Assembly: GCA_023213395.1 (NCBI GenBank)
Contig: CM041465.1
Span: 67,835,741 to 67,899,740, forward strand
Direction of reading: 5' to 3'
Source of the DNA: Cycas panzhihuaensis
Taxonomy: Eukaryota > Cycadophyta
Length of the DNA stretch: 64,000 nt
A model generated the notes under the pieces. That model saw nothing but the letters and a program-made list of their open reading frames with translations, did not search any database and was not told the DNA's origin. This document shows positions 12,606 to 24,149 of this stretch, piece after piece (position 1 is the stretch's first letter; every line of letters begins with the position of its first letter). A program made the translations under genes and the position numbers.

Positions 12606-12883
12606 GTCTTAAAAAATTGAAACCTGTGAAAACTTAAAACGACATGGGGGATAATCAAATAGTATATGGAGACTCAGTAGATCAAGTTACATATTTAAGC
12701 TGCTTAGTTATCAGACTACATCAAGAGCCATCTTAGCCATTTTGATTTAAGGGGTTATAGATCTTAGAAAGTTTGTGGGTTTTTATTTCCCATGAGGATT
12801 TTTCCATAAAAGTGTTAATGCAATAATGAGGCTCAAATGAAGACCTCATAGAATAGATTTTATTATAATGACCTTTTACCATT

Positions 12884-12893
12884 AAGGGGGGAT
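12884..12893 (+). other. Polypurine tract of copia P
   Basis: AAGGGGGGAT a few bases before the 3' LTR, the expected plus-strand primer. The same block occurs in copia S. Confidence 0.85.
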
Positions 12894-12900
12894 TTATGGA

Positions 12901-13199
12901 TGTTAATGCATCAAGGTTATTAGACTAATTATATGAATGTGACTTTAAGTTAACTAAGTCACATAGTTAAATGTAATTTCATTTATATTTAAGTATAATT
13001 CCATAATCATGTCATTAGATAGGAAACTCCTTTGAAAACTCTAATACATATCCTCTAATATATAAAGCTAAATATGAAAAGGAGAGTCATAATTCTCACT
13101 TCTTATTTTTGCTCTCAATCTTGTTGTCTTCATTTTGCTCTTATTATGTGCCATTGCTTTAGTGTAGTAGAGTATGACAACTAGATCCTTTACCCAACA
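12901..13199 (+). repeat. 3' LTR of copia P
   Basis: Starts TGTTAATGCATC and ends ...CCCAACA. It is the same length as the 5' LTR. TATATAA is conserved near 13058. Confidence 0.9.
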
Positions 13200-14004
13200 A
13201 ACCCATGCTACACTTGGAGAAGCAGTTGGGGTTTAAGATAAGAAGCTCTTAGACTCAGAGTAGATCATCATAAAAATATAGAGGATCAAGAAACCCAATT
13301 TATACTTAGGGAAGTAGAGGAATTATAAATGGGCTTCCCCTCCTAAGAACTAAGTTAAAGTGAATTTTGATAGGGTAGTTAAAGGCAACTCAAGAGAGGC
13401 AAGGGGGAGGGGGGAGCATTTGTAGAAACTCTGAAGGGGAAATTGAGTGGGCCTTTGTCAAATACTATAGATATCAAACAAATCATAGAGCAGAGCTAGC
13501 AACTATGCAAAGGGTGATGGAAATTATCTCCAAGAAAGATTATCAAAGAGTGATCCTCGAAGGGGATTTAATAAATGTGATAAATATGGTGAGAGAAGAA
13601 TCAAATCTAGATTAGAAAGCTTCCACAATGATCAAATATATTTAAGAGTGTATAAAAGATAGAGAGAACTTCTAAGTGTATCATACTTATAGAGAAGGAA
13701 ATGGGGTTATTGATAAGTTAGTGAATTGGGGTTATACCATAAAAGATATAGTACTTAGGATAAGGAAATACCAAAAGAGATTATGAACTTAGTTAAGGAG
13801 GATAGGGAAACCTTTTCCCAGGTAGGTTCTTGAGCTAGCCATAGGGTTTGTCATGGCAAGGTTTATTGGGATGGTAGGATAGAGTTTAGCTAGGATATGG
13901 GCTTATCATGACATCTCCTAATGGCCATTTGGTAGATCATATAATAGGGTTAGGGCCCTGCATAAAACCCCTTCTTAATTTAACCAAATCAAAAAAAAAA
14001 AAAA
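13200..14004 (+). pseudogene. LINE ORF2 fragment: RNase H domain and poly(A) tail
   Basis: RNase H of the RVT_3 type. VKVNFDRVVKGN (about 13360) supplies the first Asp. After a frameshift come CRNSEGEIEWAFVKYY, NHRAELATMQ (Glu) and ILEGDLINVINM (Asp), then a segment ending YHTYREGNGVIDKLVNWG. All three core acidic residues are visible, though stops and a frameshift break the frame. The copy ends at a run of 15 A from about 13990. It is the downstream half of the LINE that copia P split. Confidence 0.8.
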
Positions 14005-14586
14005 ACATGTGGATTTGGATTTGATAAAAAATAAAAGTATAGTTTAATAAAGTGTTTTTAGTGAATTATTAATAATATGATATAAGATTAGGGCATTACT
14101 AAATTTTATTTAAGGGATGATTTTAAAAAATAGGGTTTGAAGAATTTTACAAAATTTACTTAGATCACAACCATAGATTATAATTTGCAGACATCATTCA
14201 TGTTGGAATGCTCTACACTATAAGGAAGTTTATCGAATATTCATGTTCATAGGGTAAATAGACTATAGAGCTAAATTTGTAGGTTATATATTTTAAGAGA
14301 TTGCCATCATAAAAATCTATGCAAATAACTCTTCTCATGAAACCTACTATGATATCTACATTTGAAACATCCCATGGAGTTGCCCTCTATAAAGAGTAGA
14401 ATTATAAATCATATAAATCATTATGCTACATTAGATTCTCATTACTCCATACCATTTGTGAAGTCATAAATAGAATTAAGAGGTATGTATTATAAAACCC
14501 TATACATACATCTAATCAATGCCTACACTAATTCTTGCAAGCAATGATTTGCTACTACAATGATGTGTGAATGTCCAACTGGAAAG
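14005..14586. other. AT-rich spacer, nothing recognised
   Basis: Between the LINE poly(A) and the copia Q LTR. No open frame with a domain, no terminal repeat, and no match to other parts of the window that I could see. It may be the oldest, pre-insertion DNA here. Confidence 0.5.
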
Positions 14587-15256
14587 TGTTAAGAAAGCCT
14601 GATCTAAATAACCAAAACCAGCCACCAAGATCTAACTATTTTGCAACAGTAATAAGGATATAAAATTGTAATAAATACAAGTACCTAAAACTAGAGAATA
14701 TTTAACATACATAAGAAAGCATATGCATTACCTAGTACATAGATTTTAATGTGGTAAAACCCTAATAGAGTGCTAGGGAAACATCCACCCACCAAAGGTA
14801 TCGATCTTTATTAGTCAAGAATAAAAGATTGTACATATAGTCTCCATAGAATTTTCATAGTAGTAACAACTAACAACCATCCATTCTCAACATGATACAA
14901 TACAATACAATGTGATACAATTAACTTAAAAATAAGTTACAAGAAAGGCACATCAATCATAGCCATTGGATCTAAGTATTTTTTATAAATGACCAAGATT
15001 CCCCTTTACAATTTGATAGATTTTGGAACCCTAATTTTTTTTTTAGGGGTGGTACCCTTGAACCTCTATCGGGGGGGCTCCAAAAATGTGTTGTTGCCCC
15101 CTTGGACCCCCTAGCAATAGTAGTGTAGGAGCAAGCCCCCCCACACCCCCTACCTGCACCCCCCTTTCCCTGAGAAAATTTAGAGGGGAAACTACACTAA
15201 AATAGGTCCCAAAAAAAAAAAAAAAACTTCTTATAATTGTTGTCATGTATCTAACA
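14587..15256 (-). repeat. 3' LTR of copia Q
   Basis: On the plus strand it starts TGTTAAGAAAGCC and ends ...GTATCTAACA. It shares blocks with the copia R LTR (for example GTGCTAGGGAAACATCCAC at about 14770). A GC-rich, G-run/C-run stretch at 15045-15180 also has a counterpart in R. Only one LTR of Q survives, so the boundary is moderately certain. Confidence 0.75.
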
Positions 15257-16559
15257 ATCTACCTTGACAACATTTTTTCCTAGTACCTTTCCTGAACCAT
15301 TCATCATCTTTTCTACAAGCCAAGAGAAGCCTTACTTCATTTGAGCTTCTTTAGTGGTACTGGTTTATTGAACATATCTACACAATTCTGATGAGTATCA
15401 ACCTTCTCAAGGGTTACTCCACCTACTTCAATAACATGTCTCATAATATGATATTTGACTACATCGTGCTTTGTCCTATTATAATAAGCTAGATTTTTTG
15501 CTAAGTAAATGATACTTTGACTATCACAAAATACTTTACCTTATCATATACCCTTCTAAACTCACCCAATAGACCCTATAACCAAATTACTTCCTTACAA
15601 GCATGTGTTGTAGTAATATACTCAGCTTCTATAGTGGATAAAGTAATTGAACTTTGAAGTTTATACATCTAATTAATTGGACTATTTATAAGAATAAATA
15701 TATAACTTAAAGTTGACATTTTTTTATCTAAGTCTCCTATAAAATTTGTATCCATATATTTACAAACTAAATTACCTATACCACTAAAGATGATGTAATA
15801 GTTACTTGTGTCTCTTAAACACCAAAGCACCCATTTCACTGCCACCTAATGTTCTTTACCTAGATTTGCCATGTATTTGCTAATCACATTAACTGCATAT
15901 GAAATGCTAGGTCTTGTACATAGCATGGCATACATTAAACTTCTTACTACATTAGCATAAGATACATGAGACATGTATTCCTTTTCTTCCTCAAAACTAA
16001 GACTCAAACTTAAAGAAAGATTAAAATAGGAAGCAAATAGGATACTAACAGGTTTCATATTCACCATACCAAATCTAGTTAGTATCTTCTCCACATATTT
16101 TTATTATAATAACTAAAGCTTACCATTCTTCCTATCTTTATATATCTCCATACCTAAAATTTGTTATGTTACTCTAAGATCTTTTATATCAAATACCCTA
16201 GCCAAGTGAGCCTTCAACTTATTAATTTTTTCCATACTTTTACTTGCCATAAGTATGTCATTAATATATAATACCAAAATGATAAATAAACCATTATCTA
16301 AAGTTTTAAAATAATGCAAGGATTATATACACTTTTTTTTTTTATTTTTGCTCTCTATGAAGGAATTAAACTTTTTGTACCATTGCCTAGGTGATTGATT
16401 TAGGCCATACAAAAATTTTCTAAACCTACAAACAAGTCTATTCTTGTCTTCTTGTACAAAATCTTCTTATTGTTCCATATATATCTCCTCTTTTAAATCT
16501 CCATGTAGAAATGTAGTTTTAGCATCTAATTGCTCCAACTCTAAATCAAGTGCATCCAC
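15257..16559 (-). pseudogene. copia Q RT (C-terminal part) and RNase H
   Basis: Reading down from 16559: the RT core LDLELEQLDAKTTFLHGDL then KEEIYMEQ. The palm continues in degraded form (about 16440-16120). The connection domain is at 16094-15846 (YANVVRSLMYAMLCTRPSIS then YAVNVISKYM), and RNase H is at about 15840-15400. This is a typical RVT_2 copia pol. The N-terminal RT part is missing because element C inserted at 16559. Frameshifts and stops are present. Confidence 0.85.
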
Positions 16560-16621
16560 TATTTCCCAGCTACTGGGAATGGGTATGGATGAGTCGAATA
16601 AGGTAAGTATAGGTACGCTTC
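16560..16621 (+). repeat. First 62 bp of the 5' LTR of Tat element C
   Basis: This short piece matches the outer end of the Tat LTR (TACTGGGAATGGGTATGG here versus the inverse of 29690-29752). The LTR resumes at 29753 after element B. It starts TATTTCCC where B has TGTTTCTC, a G-to-A change in the terminal TG. It therefore marks where C entered copia Q (possible 5-bp flank TCCAC at 16555-16559). Confidence 0.8.
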
Positions 16622-19340
16622 TAGAATCGCATCTATGGGATGGTAACAACAAATGGTTAAGATTATATGAATCAACGAAGAGTTTTAGAATCTAAGGTCA
16701 ATTCAGCAAGTGAGAGAGATTACCCGCATAGGGCATCCGTGTGTAGGAACGCAGGTTCAAGACCTACGAATGGTGCACAACTCCCTTCTAGGTAACTCGA
16801 GTTTGGTTTTAGGAGTGGAAGGAATGAGGAATATCCTCTATTTCCTAAGTAACCTCATGGGGTAGGTCCTCCAGCCCTTGGATGGCCAAAAGGGGGAGGT
16901 AAAGCCAAACAAGGGAATGAATCCTCACATAAAATAGGGGGATATGAATGGGATGTATTCAGATAAGTGATTTGGGAGGTACATACTTGTAAGAATGGAG
17001 TTAGGCAACCACCTCATGCGTGGGACCAACCCGAAGGAAAGGATGTCAAGGCTACCTAGCTAGTGTAGGTGTGACGAGGTTAGAGGAGAATGTCCTAGGG
17101 GGGAAATACCCCCTAGGCTAGTATACCCAAGGTGAGCTTGGGGGATAAGAAGTAATGGCGAAAGAGCCTTCCACTATCTTATGTGTGAAGGGTTTGACCT
17201 TCTATGTGTGATGATGAAGTGATGTGTAAGTTATTATGTTTATTGCAAACAAAAGACAAAAAAATAATAAAAATAATAAATACGCTCTTGTTTACTCTCA
17301 AATGTAAAATCTCACTCTCTTTTTATTTTTAATAGAGAGAAAATGGAGTAAAGGAGGCAAGCCAAATAATTACAAATGTATATGCAAAAGGTGTAAGGCC
17401 AAAAGAAAATGCATGCAATCAAACAAGGAAGCGAAAGAATACGGTTCCTATTCCATGCTCTTTCCTAGGAGTGTGAGCATAGAATGCATATACAAGTAGT
17501 GGATGTAAACTTGTTTCTTTTCCCTTTTTCCTTTTATGTTTTATGCATGCAAACAAATAAGCTTAAAATAAGAGGAAAAAAGCTATGAAGAGAAAAAGAC
17601 AGTGTACATGGAAGACTGTGCAGCTAGATAAAGATGTTCTCTTATGCAGCACTCGCTCCCCTTTTCCTTTTCCCACACATGGGCAATGTAGAGCAGTGGT
17701 GTTGGGGATTCCTTACCTTCCTCAAACTAAAAGGAAGAGGTAGAGAAAAGAAAAAAAAAGGACTATGGGAAAAGATGGAAATGACAAGGGAAAGGAATGA
17801 GTGAGACGTACTCAGATTGATCTATTTCTTCCTCCTCTGTGTGCAACACAGCAAAACCTACAATCAAAGAATACTCCCCTTTCCCAAGGGGCTACTAGGA
17901 TGCCAAGTATATATGTATATATGTGTATGCAAGGTGCACAAAATGATGCGAGTAAAGTACTTCAATCAAAATAAACCTTTAGCTAAGAGACAATCTCCAA
18001 CCTCTTCGATACAAGCAAGACAAGAGAAAAGAATAGGGATGGTTAGCCTCAGAATGGCTAACCCTCTAATGCATAGACCTCCACATTGTCCAAGCATATA
18101 AATAGAAGATCTAGATAATCTAATGGTAGCTAAAACTATGGGAGATAGGTTGCACAAAGGTTATAAATGTTACCTATGTTGCGAAGGTTGTGATGTGTAA
18201 CTTTTGTAACTTAAGATTAAGCCAACACCCAAAAGTGATGTATGGCACAACTAAGAGCTAGAAACTCTGCCTATGTAAGGCACCCAGGGCTAGAGCTAGT
18301 GCAATAATAGGTTACATACACTGCTACCAGCGATAGCCTCTCTTCCAAGAGCTCTTTGGTGGCCCAAGGGAAGCAAAAAAAGAGGAAGAGGAAAAGGGGA
18401 GAAGGGGGTTGCCCTTGAGGAGAAGGCCTTATTAGGTGAGGAACTTGCCTTGGCTCCTTTCTCTCACCCTTTTTGGGACCTCTCCTCATAGCCTCCTTGG
18501 AGAAATCACAAGAGAGCAGGAAGGTAGGGAGGACAAACAAGGAAAATGGAGGGGATGCCTCCTATACTAGATAAAAAAACTAAGAAAAAGAGATATACTA
18601 GGTATTCTAATCTCTTTTAAAAGAACTTAAAAGGGACAAAATGAAATATGAATGGAATAGTACCTGCCATGGATAGATTGGGAGCAAATCTACCTGAGAA
18701 AATGGTAGAGGAAGGTAGCCATGCAAGGTTTTCAGGTGGAATCCTACATAGGCTATGAAACCTAAAGGGAGAATTTGATGAAATATAATGCTTGTATGTG
18801 GAAGTATGCCTTAGAACATGTCTTGCTTGAAGAATCTTTGTCTCATACCTACTGTCATGGATCTAAGCTATAGAGGGTTGATCTCACACAAGGGCACAGG
18901 TGTGCTAGATGTTGTAGGCCACTTCTATAGAAAATCACCTGTGAAAGTAAAAGAGGAGAGGAGAAAAAGTGGAGGAAGAGGGAGAAATGAGGTCTTTTTT
19001 GGGTTTTATACCCAACCCTAGCTCAATTGAGTGATTAGAGTTAGGTTATGACTTAGACTACGACTTAGCCATGTGGTAATTTTATAATAAATGTGAAATT
19101 TGCCATGATAGATTTAAAAAATGAAATGTGACAGTTGCCTCACGGTAAACTTCGCGGTATCATGAAATTTGTAGCAGTACTATAATTTTCACCACAGTGT
19201 GATAACAGATAAACATAAATGAAGGACAAAGGGGTTGGGAGGTCAGGAAGAGAGGTACCCCAAGCCTAGAGGGCATGGCTCTCTATCCAGATGGTTGGGG
19301 ACAGTCATGGGATCAAAGAAACCTATGCTAAGTGAAGTCA
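16622..19340 (-). repeat. 3' LTR of Tat element B (start deleted)
   Basis: Co-linear with 26672-29345 of the 5' LTR. It lacks the first roughly 410 bp of the LTR, because homology jumps at about 19340 to PMD exon-2 sequence. Its end is plus-strand TAGAATC where the family has TGGAATC. It holds the hairpin motif near 16754 and the palindromic module near 19141-19200. A TATATATGTATATATG stretch at about 17908 is a candidate promoter or a microsatellite. Confidence 0.85.
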
Positions 19341-19830
19341 TAGGAAGGTTGGTTGAGGCGGTAGTCTGGGAGATGTTCCCTCGGGCCTATGCAGAGGGGC
19401 AACCTCCCATCTAGGTTAGCAAGGGCTCATACAGTAGCATTCGCCCCATTGGTGAGGGTTAGAGATGTATGGACAGCGGAGTCCCAAGAGTACTAGATGA
19501 GAATAGGATAGCTACAGGGAAAGCTAGATGGGACCAGAGCAGAGAGAGATACCCTACGAGGTCAGGTCCAGGCACTAAAGGCTCAGGGATGAGCAGGTGG
19601 TGATGTGAAGAGTAGCATTCGAGTAACCGTAATAGAGGAGCATCTCCGAGGGATGGAGGAGAGGCTCTAAGGAGTTGAGGGTAAGAGGGATCGTATCTAT
19701 GTATGATATGATTAGCTAGTAGATCAAGTGGCATCGAGGTCATTACGAAGCAGGACACATACTCACATGATGGCAACAACCCCAAGGAGGCCTCAGGATG
19801 AGGGGAACCTTCCAAGGTTGTAATCCTGTA
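19341..19830 (+). pseudogene. Remnant of antisense PMD-like gene (exon 2) in element B
   Basis: Plus-strand sequence homologous to exon 2 of the PMD-like gene in D (56687-57200) and C (38163-37620): GRLVEAVVWEMFPRAYAEG, then a coiled-coil-like stretch and GIEVITKQDTYSHDG. Exon 1 with the PMD motif is absent; the join to the LTR lies at the intron acceptor side. It is opposite to the pol strand of B, as in C and D. It cannot encode a PMD protein. Confidence 0.65.
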
Positions 19831-20950
19831 AGCGTTGTTATCGAGGCTCTAAAGAACAATGAAGGGGCTAACCCATTTAGGTTTAAACTTAGATAGGCAG
19901 TCATGGAGATATTCCAATTTAAGGATGTAGTCCTTAGGATGCAAAGGGCGGGAACGAAGGTGCTTGTCATATGTCCTTTGTGCCCTAGCCTTAGAAGTGA
20001 GATTTATTTGGTAGGCAGTCAAGCACCTCTCATCTAAGGCCTCGAGGTCCAAGAGGTGAGCCTGGCAGAGAGACTCCTCATCGGCAAGACCTGGAAGAGA
20101 GACTCGTAAAGAAGGAATCTCCACTTCCAATGGGAGAACTGCATGTGTTCTGTATATTAGGAAAAAGGGGATCATTCTCGTAGCTATACAAATAGATGTA
20201 CAGTATACCCATATAGCAGAATGAAGCTAGAGATGCCAATCTCTTTGAGATTAGGCTATGATTTTCTTTAAAATATTTATAAGGGTTTTATTGAATGATT
20301 CAACTTGGCCATTGGCTTGGGGCTAATAGGGAGAGGAGGTTTTGTGAGAAATTTTAAATTTCTCATAGAGTTCGTCCATCTCCTTATTACAAAAAGGAGT
20401 TCCATTGTCCATGATCAAGATGTCAGGAACTCCAAAACGGTAAATGATGTGCTGGTAGATGAAAGTGGCTATCATCTTACCAGGAGTAGAGGTCAAAGGG
20501 ACCACCTCAGCCCATTTAATGAAGTACTCTATAGCAGTTAAGATGAACTTATGCTATGATGAAGAAGGTGGGGATATGGCTCCGATAAGGTCCAACCCCC
20601 ATTAGGAGAAGGGCCATGGAGATATGACAGAATGAATGGCCTCAGAAGGCAAGTGGGTGATGTTAGCATGTTCCTGGCACCGCCAACATCTCAGGGCATA
20701 GGCATGGGCATCCTTAAAGAGGGACGGCTTATAATACCCCATACAAAGGATCCTTTGGGCCATCGATTGGCCCCCAAAGTGACCCTGGCAAATGTCGTTG
20801 TGACATTCACAGAGTATTTGGTTCACTTCATCAGGGTTGACACAGCGAAGAAGGATCCCATCGAAGGATCTCTTATACAACACTTAGCCCATAAGGAAGT
20901 ATTACCTAGCAGTAACTCAAATATGAAACCTAACTTTATTACTGCCTTCA
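19831..20950 (-). pseudogene. Integrase of Tat element B
   Basis: The zinc-binding module at about 20850-20690 reads CHNDICQGHFGGQSMAQRI then CWRCQEHAN. The catalytic core has WGLDLI (first Asp, about 20600), PDILIMDNGTPF (second Asp, about 20425) and ANGQVESFNKTL (Glu, about 20310), so the D-D-E triad is readable. The C-terminal segment at 20175-19849 (AVLPLEVEIPSLRV, ALDERCLTAYQINL) is typical of Tat/Ogre integrases. There is no chromodomain. TAG/TGA stops interrupt it. It would have inserted element cDNA into the genome. Confidence 0.9.
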
Positions 20951-22360
20951 GGGTAATCCTTCTACTAGGCAAGGTATTATACAATGTCTCCATACCACTC
21001 ACTGTTAGTAAGTGGATGAGGAAGAGAATCCTGAATGGCCAAGATAGGCTCGTCAAGCAAAGAATCATCAATGGGAACATCGAAAGGGTTTGGGATAGGG
21101 GTGTCGGCGAGTTGCTCAGCCACCACCATCCCTTTCTTTGGCTTCCTATTAACGATTTGGAGGTCAAATTCCTAAAGGAGGATGGCCCTCTTACCAGTCC
21201 TACATGTCAGGTCAGGTCAGGTGAGTAAATATCTTAGGGGATCAGATTGGACCATCATCTGAGTAGTATTCCTGAGTAAGTAGTGCATAAACTTCTTAGT
21301 AGCATGTACCAAGGAGAGACACTCCTTCTCGGTGAGGGAGTAGTTAAGTTCAGTATCCACGAGGGTGTAATTGATGAAGTAAATGGCCCTTTCAGTTCCA
21401 GAATCATCCTCTTGGGCTAACATAGTGCCTAAGGACTCATCGGTAGCCAGAGTGTAGAGAACAAACAATCTGTCAAAGAGAGGGGGCACCAACGTCAGGG
21501 TAGAAGTGAGGGCTTCCTTGAGTTCTTTAGAGGCTTGATGGGCCTTTGAAGACTAGATCAACGGGGCTCCCTTCTTTAGCAGGTTTATAAGAGGCTTGGT
21601 ATTTATGATAAAATTTGCTAAGAAACACCTAAGAAATCCAAGCCTACCTAAGAACGACTTGATCTATCATTGGGTTTTAGGAGGTGGCATGTCAAGAAGA
21701 TGGCCTTGACTTTATCGAGGTTGATTTGGATCCCTTGTTTTGAAATAAGAAAACCAAGGAGTTTGTTGGTTATCACTACAAATACGCATTTGAGAGGGTT
21801 GAGGCTTACACAGTATTTACGATATCGTATGAAGATGGCTCGTAAATCGGAAGGATGGTGGGCTCTAATGCGTGAGAAACCCATCATATCATCCATAAAA
21901 CCCTATAAAGATTTATTAATAAGGTCATGAAAAATGAATTACATCGCCCTTTAATAGGCGGTGACTGCATTCTTTAACCCAAAGGGTATTGCTCTATAGG
22001 CGAAAGTACCCCAAGGAGTAGTGAAGGTCGTCTTATGATAATATTCAGGAGAAATCTAAATTTGGTTATAGCCTGAGAAGCCATCTATTAAGGACATGAC
22101 TTCAAAAGTGGCAGCTTGATCAAAGATTTAATCGATGAAGGGAAGTGGGAAGTTGTCCTTGGAACATGCATTATTGATGTCTCAGAAATCAACACATAAC
22201 CTAATTATCCTGTTCTTTTAACAACGGGGATGATATTGGACAACCCTTTGGGGTAGTCAATAGAAGTGATTAACCCTATGTTTAGGAGATTTTTAACTTC
22301 TATCATGATAGCAGCTGAAAGATTGGGATGAAGAGGGCATTATTTTTTACCCACAGGGCG
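20951..22360 (-). pseudogene. Reverse transcriptase and RNase H of Tat element B
   Basis: RT motifs on the minus strand: NIIPVVKRTG (about 22225), DNFPLPFID, MSLIDGFSGYNQI (about 22080), FGLKNAVTAY and FMDDMMGFSRIRAHH (about 21890), the active site being F-M-D-D. RNase H at 21492-21217 has FVLYTLATDESLGTMLAQ (Asp) and LNYSLTEKECLSLVHATKKF (Glu). The tether LQEFDLQIVNRKPKKGMVVA-like stretch leads straight to integrase. No second RNase H is seen between them. Several stops derive from TGG or CAA/CAG changes. Confidence 0.9.
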
Positions 22361-23338
22361 AGTACCCAGGATGGTGGTAAGATTGTAGATAATAATCAAA
22401 GGGTCTATCCCCTTCATATCAAAATAATCCCATACAAAGATGTCTTGAAATTCTCAGAATAGAAGGGTGTACTCATTCATTTTGTCAGGAGAGCATTCTA
22501 CTCCCACATTAATGACCTTACTTGGGGCAAGGACTATGCCCTTAATTGCCCCCATATACATTGAATTCCCTTCCTCGAAGTGAATGGGGGCTTGGTCAAC
22601 AAGAAGGGGTGAAATAGGAGACAGATTTGGGTCAGCAAGGAAAGACCCAATAGCTAGGACCTTCTAATGACCAAGCCTATGGTGACTAGAAGGGAAATTG
22701 AGTGCGGAGCCCACTAGATGCTCCAGCAAAGCCTCATCATCCTCAAAGTAATCCATCCCATGGATGACCACACCTTGAGAAGATGAGGAGAGAGGAGAAG
22801 AAGAAGCAGTGGGACCGTGGTGGTCGACACACTGCTCAACATATCCAAAGGACTCTCCAGAAGAGTTGAAAGGAGTACTCCTATGAGGAACAACAGGAGG
22901 CTCCCTGGCTTCATTGTCTATGGGGGGTGATAAAGAGGGAGACGCAAGAATCACCTAATCGGTAAGAGTGATAACATGAGACACAAGGGAAGAGTTAGTT
23001 TCTCCAATAATAGGAGTTCCAGAATAGAACTTGAAATGAAGGAAGTGCCCTCCACTCGTACCTAAGAGAGAGATGGGATGAGGGAAATCCTCATCCTTGC
23101 TATTGGACTCATCATCATTAAGAATTACAAGATATCCATAGCTCACGACACTAATAGAGGTGAAGCATGTGAGGTTGGAAGAAGAAGATGAAGGGCCTTT
23201 TTCTAAAGGGGATGGATCAGGGATGTCAATGGAACAAGTGGACGCATTGGAAGAAAGGCCCTTGTCACCCTTTACTTGACCATAAACCACTTGACAAGGT
23301 TGTTTAGTAGGAGGACGCTCCTGAGAGATGACCCTCAT
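22361..23338 (-). pseudogene. Protease-RT linker of Tat element B
   Basis: Low-complexity Ser/Asp/Glu-rich segment of polyprotein conserved in C (about 35985-36720) and D (61673-60910). Shared landmarks are SSSSNLTCFTSISV, an acidic DDESNSKDEDFPHPISLLG stretch and HGMDYFEDDEALLEHL. The role is unknown. Conservation in three copies argues it was coding. Confidence 0.7.
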
Positions 23339-24121
23339 TCATCCCTCATAGATGAACTTGAGTTGTCCCCAACATGACGAGCACACAGCTCCCATTTGGT
23401 CGAGCCATGGGCGTCCTAACAAAAGGTTGTAGTCAACGTCGATGTCGACATCGACATCGAGAACTACAGTATTGGTGAGGATAGTCTTGTCCTCAAGAGT
23501 AAGAGGGATGAACCCCAATCCCAAGGGTGTCTTTTCGCTACCATCATAGCCTTGACACCACCATAAAACTGACTCCAGGGTTGATATGGTAAGCCCTTGC
23601 ATGACGCGTAAGGGAATGTCATTAACAGAAGAACTATTGTCGATAACGATTCTTCGTAAGGTGCAATCGGGAGTATCAATAGTTATGGTGATGGGGAAAT
23701 ACCATTGGCATTCCCTTTCACTGGTAGGGGGAAGATCCTTAAGGTCAAAAGAGATGATAGCTTCATAACTTAGGATGACACCCAAGGCATGGACGAACGC
23801 GTCACTCAAACCTAAGACTTCTAGGAGAAGTGTATGTTATTTAGGGTAACTCCTGAAGACATCCATTATAGACATCCCAGTGGCCACGGTGTGGAGCTTG
23901 TCAATAATGGAGAAGGGCTTCCCCTTCGCAGTAGGTTGGGGAAGAGTTCTTTGAAAGTCGGAGCGATCGGGGCACATGGGAATGGTCTTGGGGAGTGCAT
24001 GGACTTCTAGAAGAGGGATTTCTAGAAGAGGGTCGAGATGAGGTATGGATGAAGAGGCATCATTCGCCTCTTTAGCTACTTGAGACCAAGTTAGGGTGTG
24101 CAATGGAGTAGTCTTGAGCAT
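23339..24121 (-). pseudogene. Protease of Tat element B
   Basis: Retropepsin-like segment. The catalytic region reads IVIDNSSSVND (about 23635), with D-N-S where D-T/S-G is usual. The flap/hydrophobic part and YNLLLGRPWLDQMG close to the C-terminus (about 23410) are clear. Upstream (24121-23837) is the gag-protease linker TWSQVAKEANDASSS. Element C has D-N-G at the catalytic site, so the Asn is a family trait. The enzyme would have cut Gag-Pol. Confidence 0.85.
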
Positions 24122-24149
24122 CTGGATGACCTTCTTTCCCTTATTTTGG

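Larger units (their letters stand above)
5590..13199 (+). mobile_element. Ty1/copia element P (complete, decayed)
   Basis: Two LTRs of 299 bp (5590-5888 and 12901-13199) bracket an initiator tRNA-Met primer site, a gag-like region, protease, integrase, RT and RNase H in the copia order, and a polypurine tract. The LTRs differ at roughly 40 positions by eye, so it is old. Both LTRs are preceded by ATGGA, so the true TG could lie 4 bases earlier. A target duplication is not evident. At 7.6 kb it is longer than many copia elements because of a 2-kb unrecognised leader. It is inserted in a LINE. Confidence 0.9.
5060..14004 (+). mobile_element. LINE (non-LTR retrotransposon), 5'-truncated and split
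   Basis: Two plus-strand LINE pieces (about 5060-5589 and 13200-14004) flank copia element P. The left piece carries the zinc-binding domain that follows plant LINE reverse transcriptases. The right piece carries a plant LINE-type RNase H and ends in a 15-base poly(A) run at about 13990-14004. The order and strand match one LINE ORF2 interrupted by P. The start is unclear: 4831-5060 is not recognisable. No target duplication was found around the poly(A). Confidence 0.75.
14587..16559 (-). mobile_element. Ty1/copia element Q, 3' half
   Basis: Minus-strand copia. The 3' LTR (14587-15256) is followed, at rising coordinates, by RNase H and RT reading on the minus strand. The RT is cut at 16559 by Tat element C. 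The 5' half is not in its expected place past C, so it was lost in a later deletion. Its LTR is related but clearly diverged from that of copia R, so Q and R are different insertions of one lineage. Confidence 0.85.

Noticed and set aside
17900-17945. TATATATGTATATATGTG as a clear LTR promoter
   Set aside because: It could equally be a short microsatellite; no second signal fixes a transcription start.
20632-21228. Plus-strand open frame of 198 codons
   Set aside because: It is opposite to the integrase and RNase H tether of element B, whose motifs are unmistakable on the minus strand.
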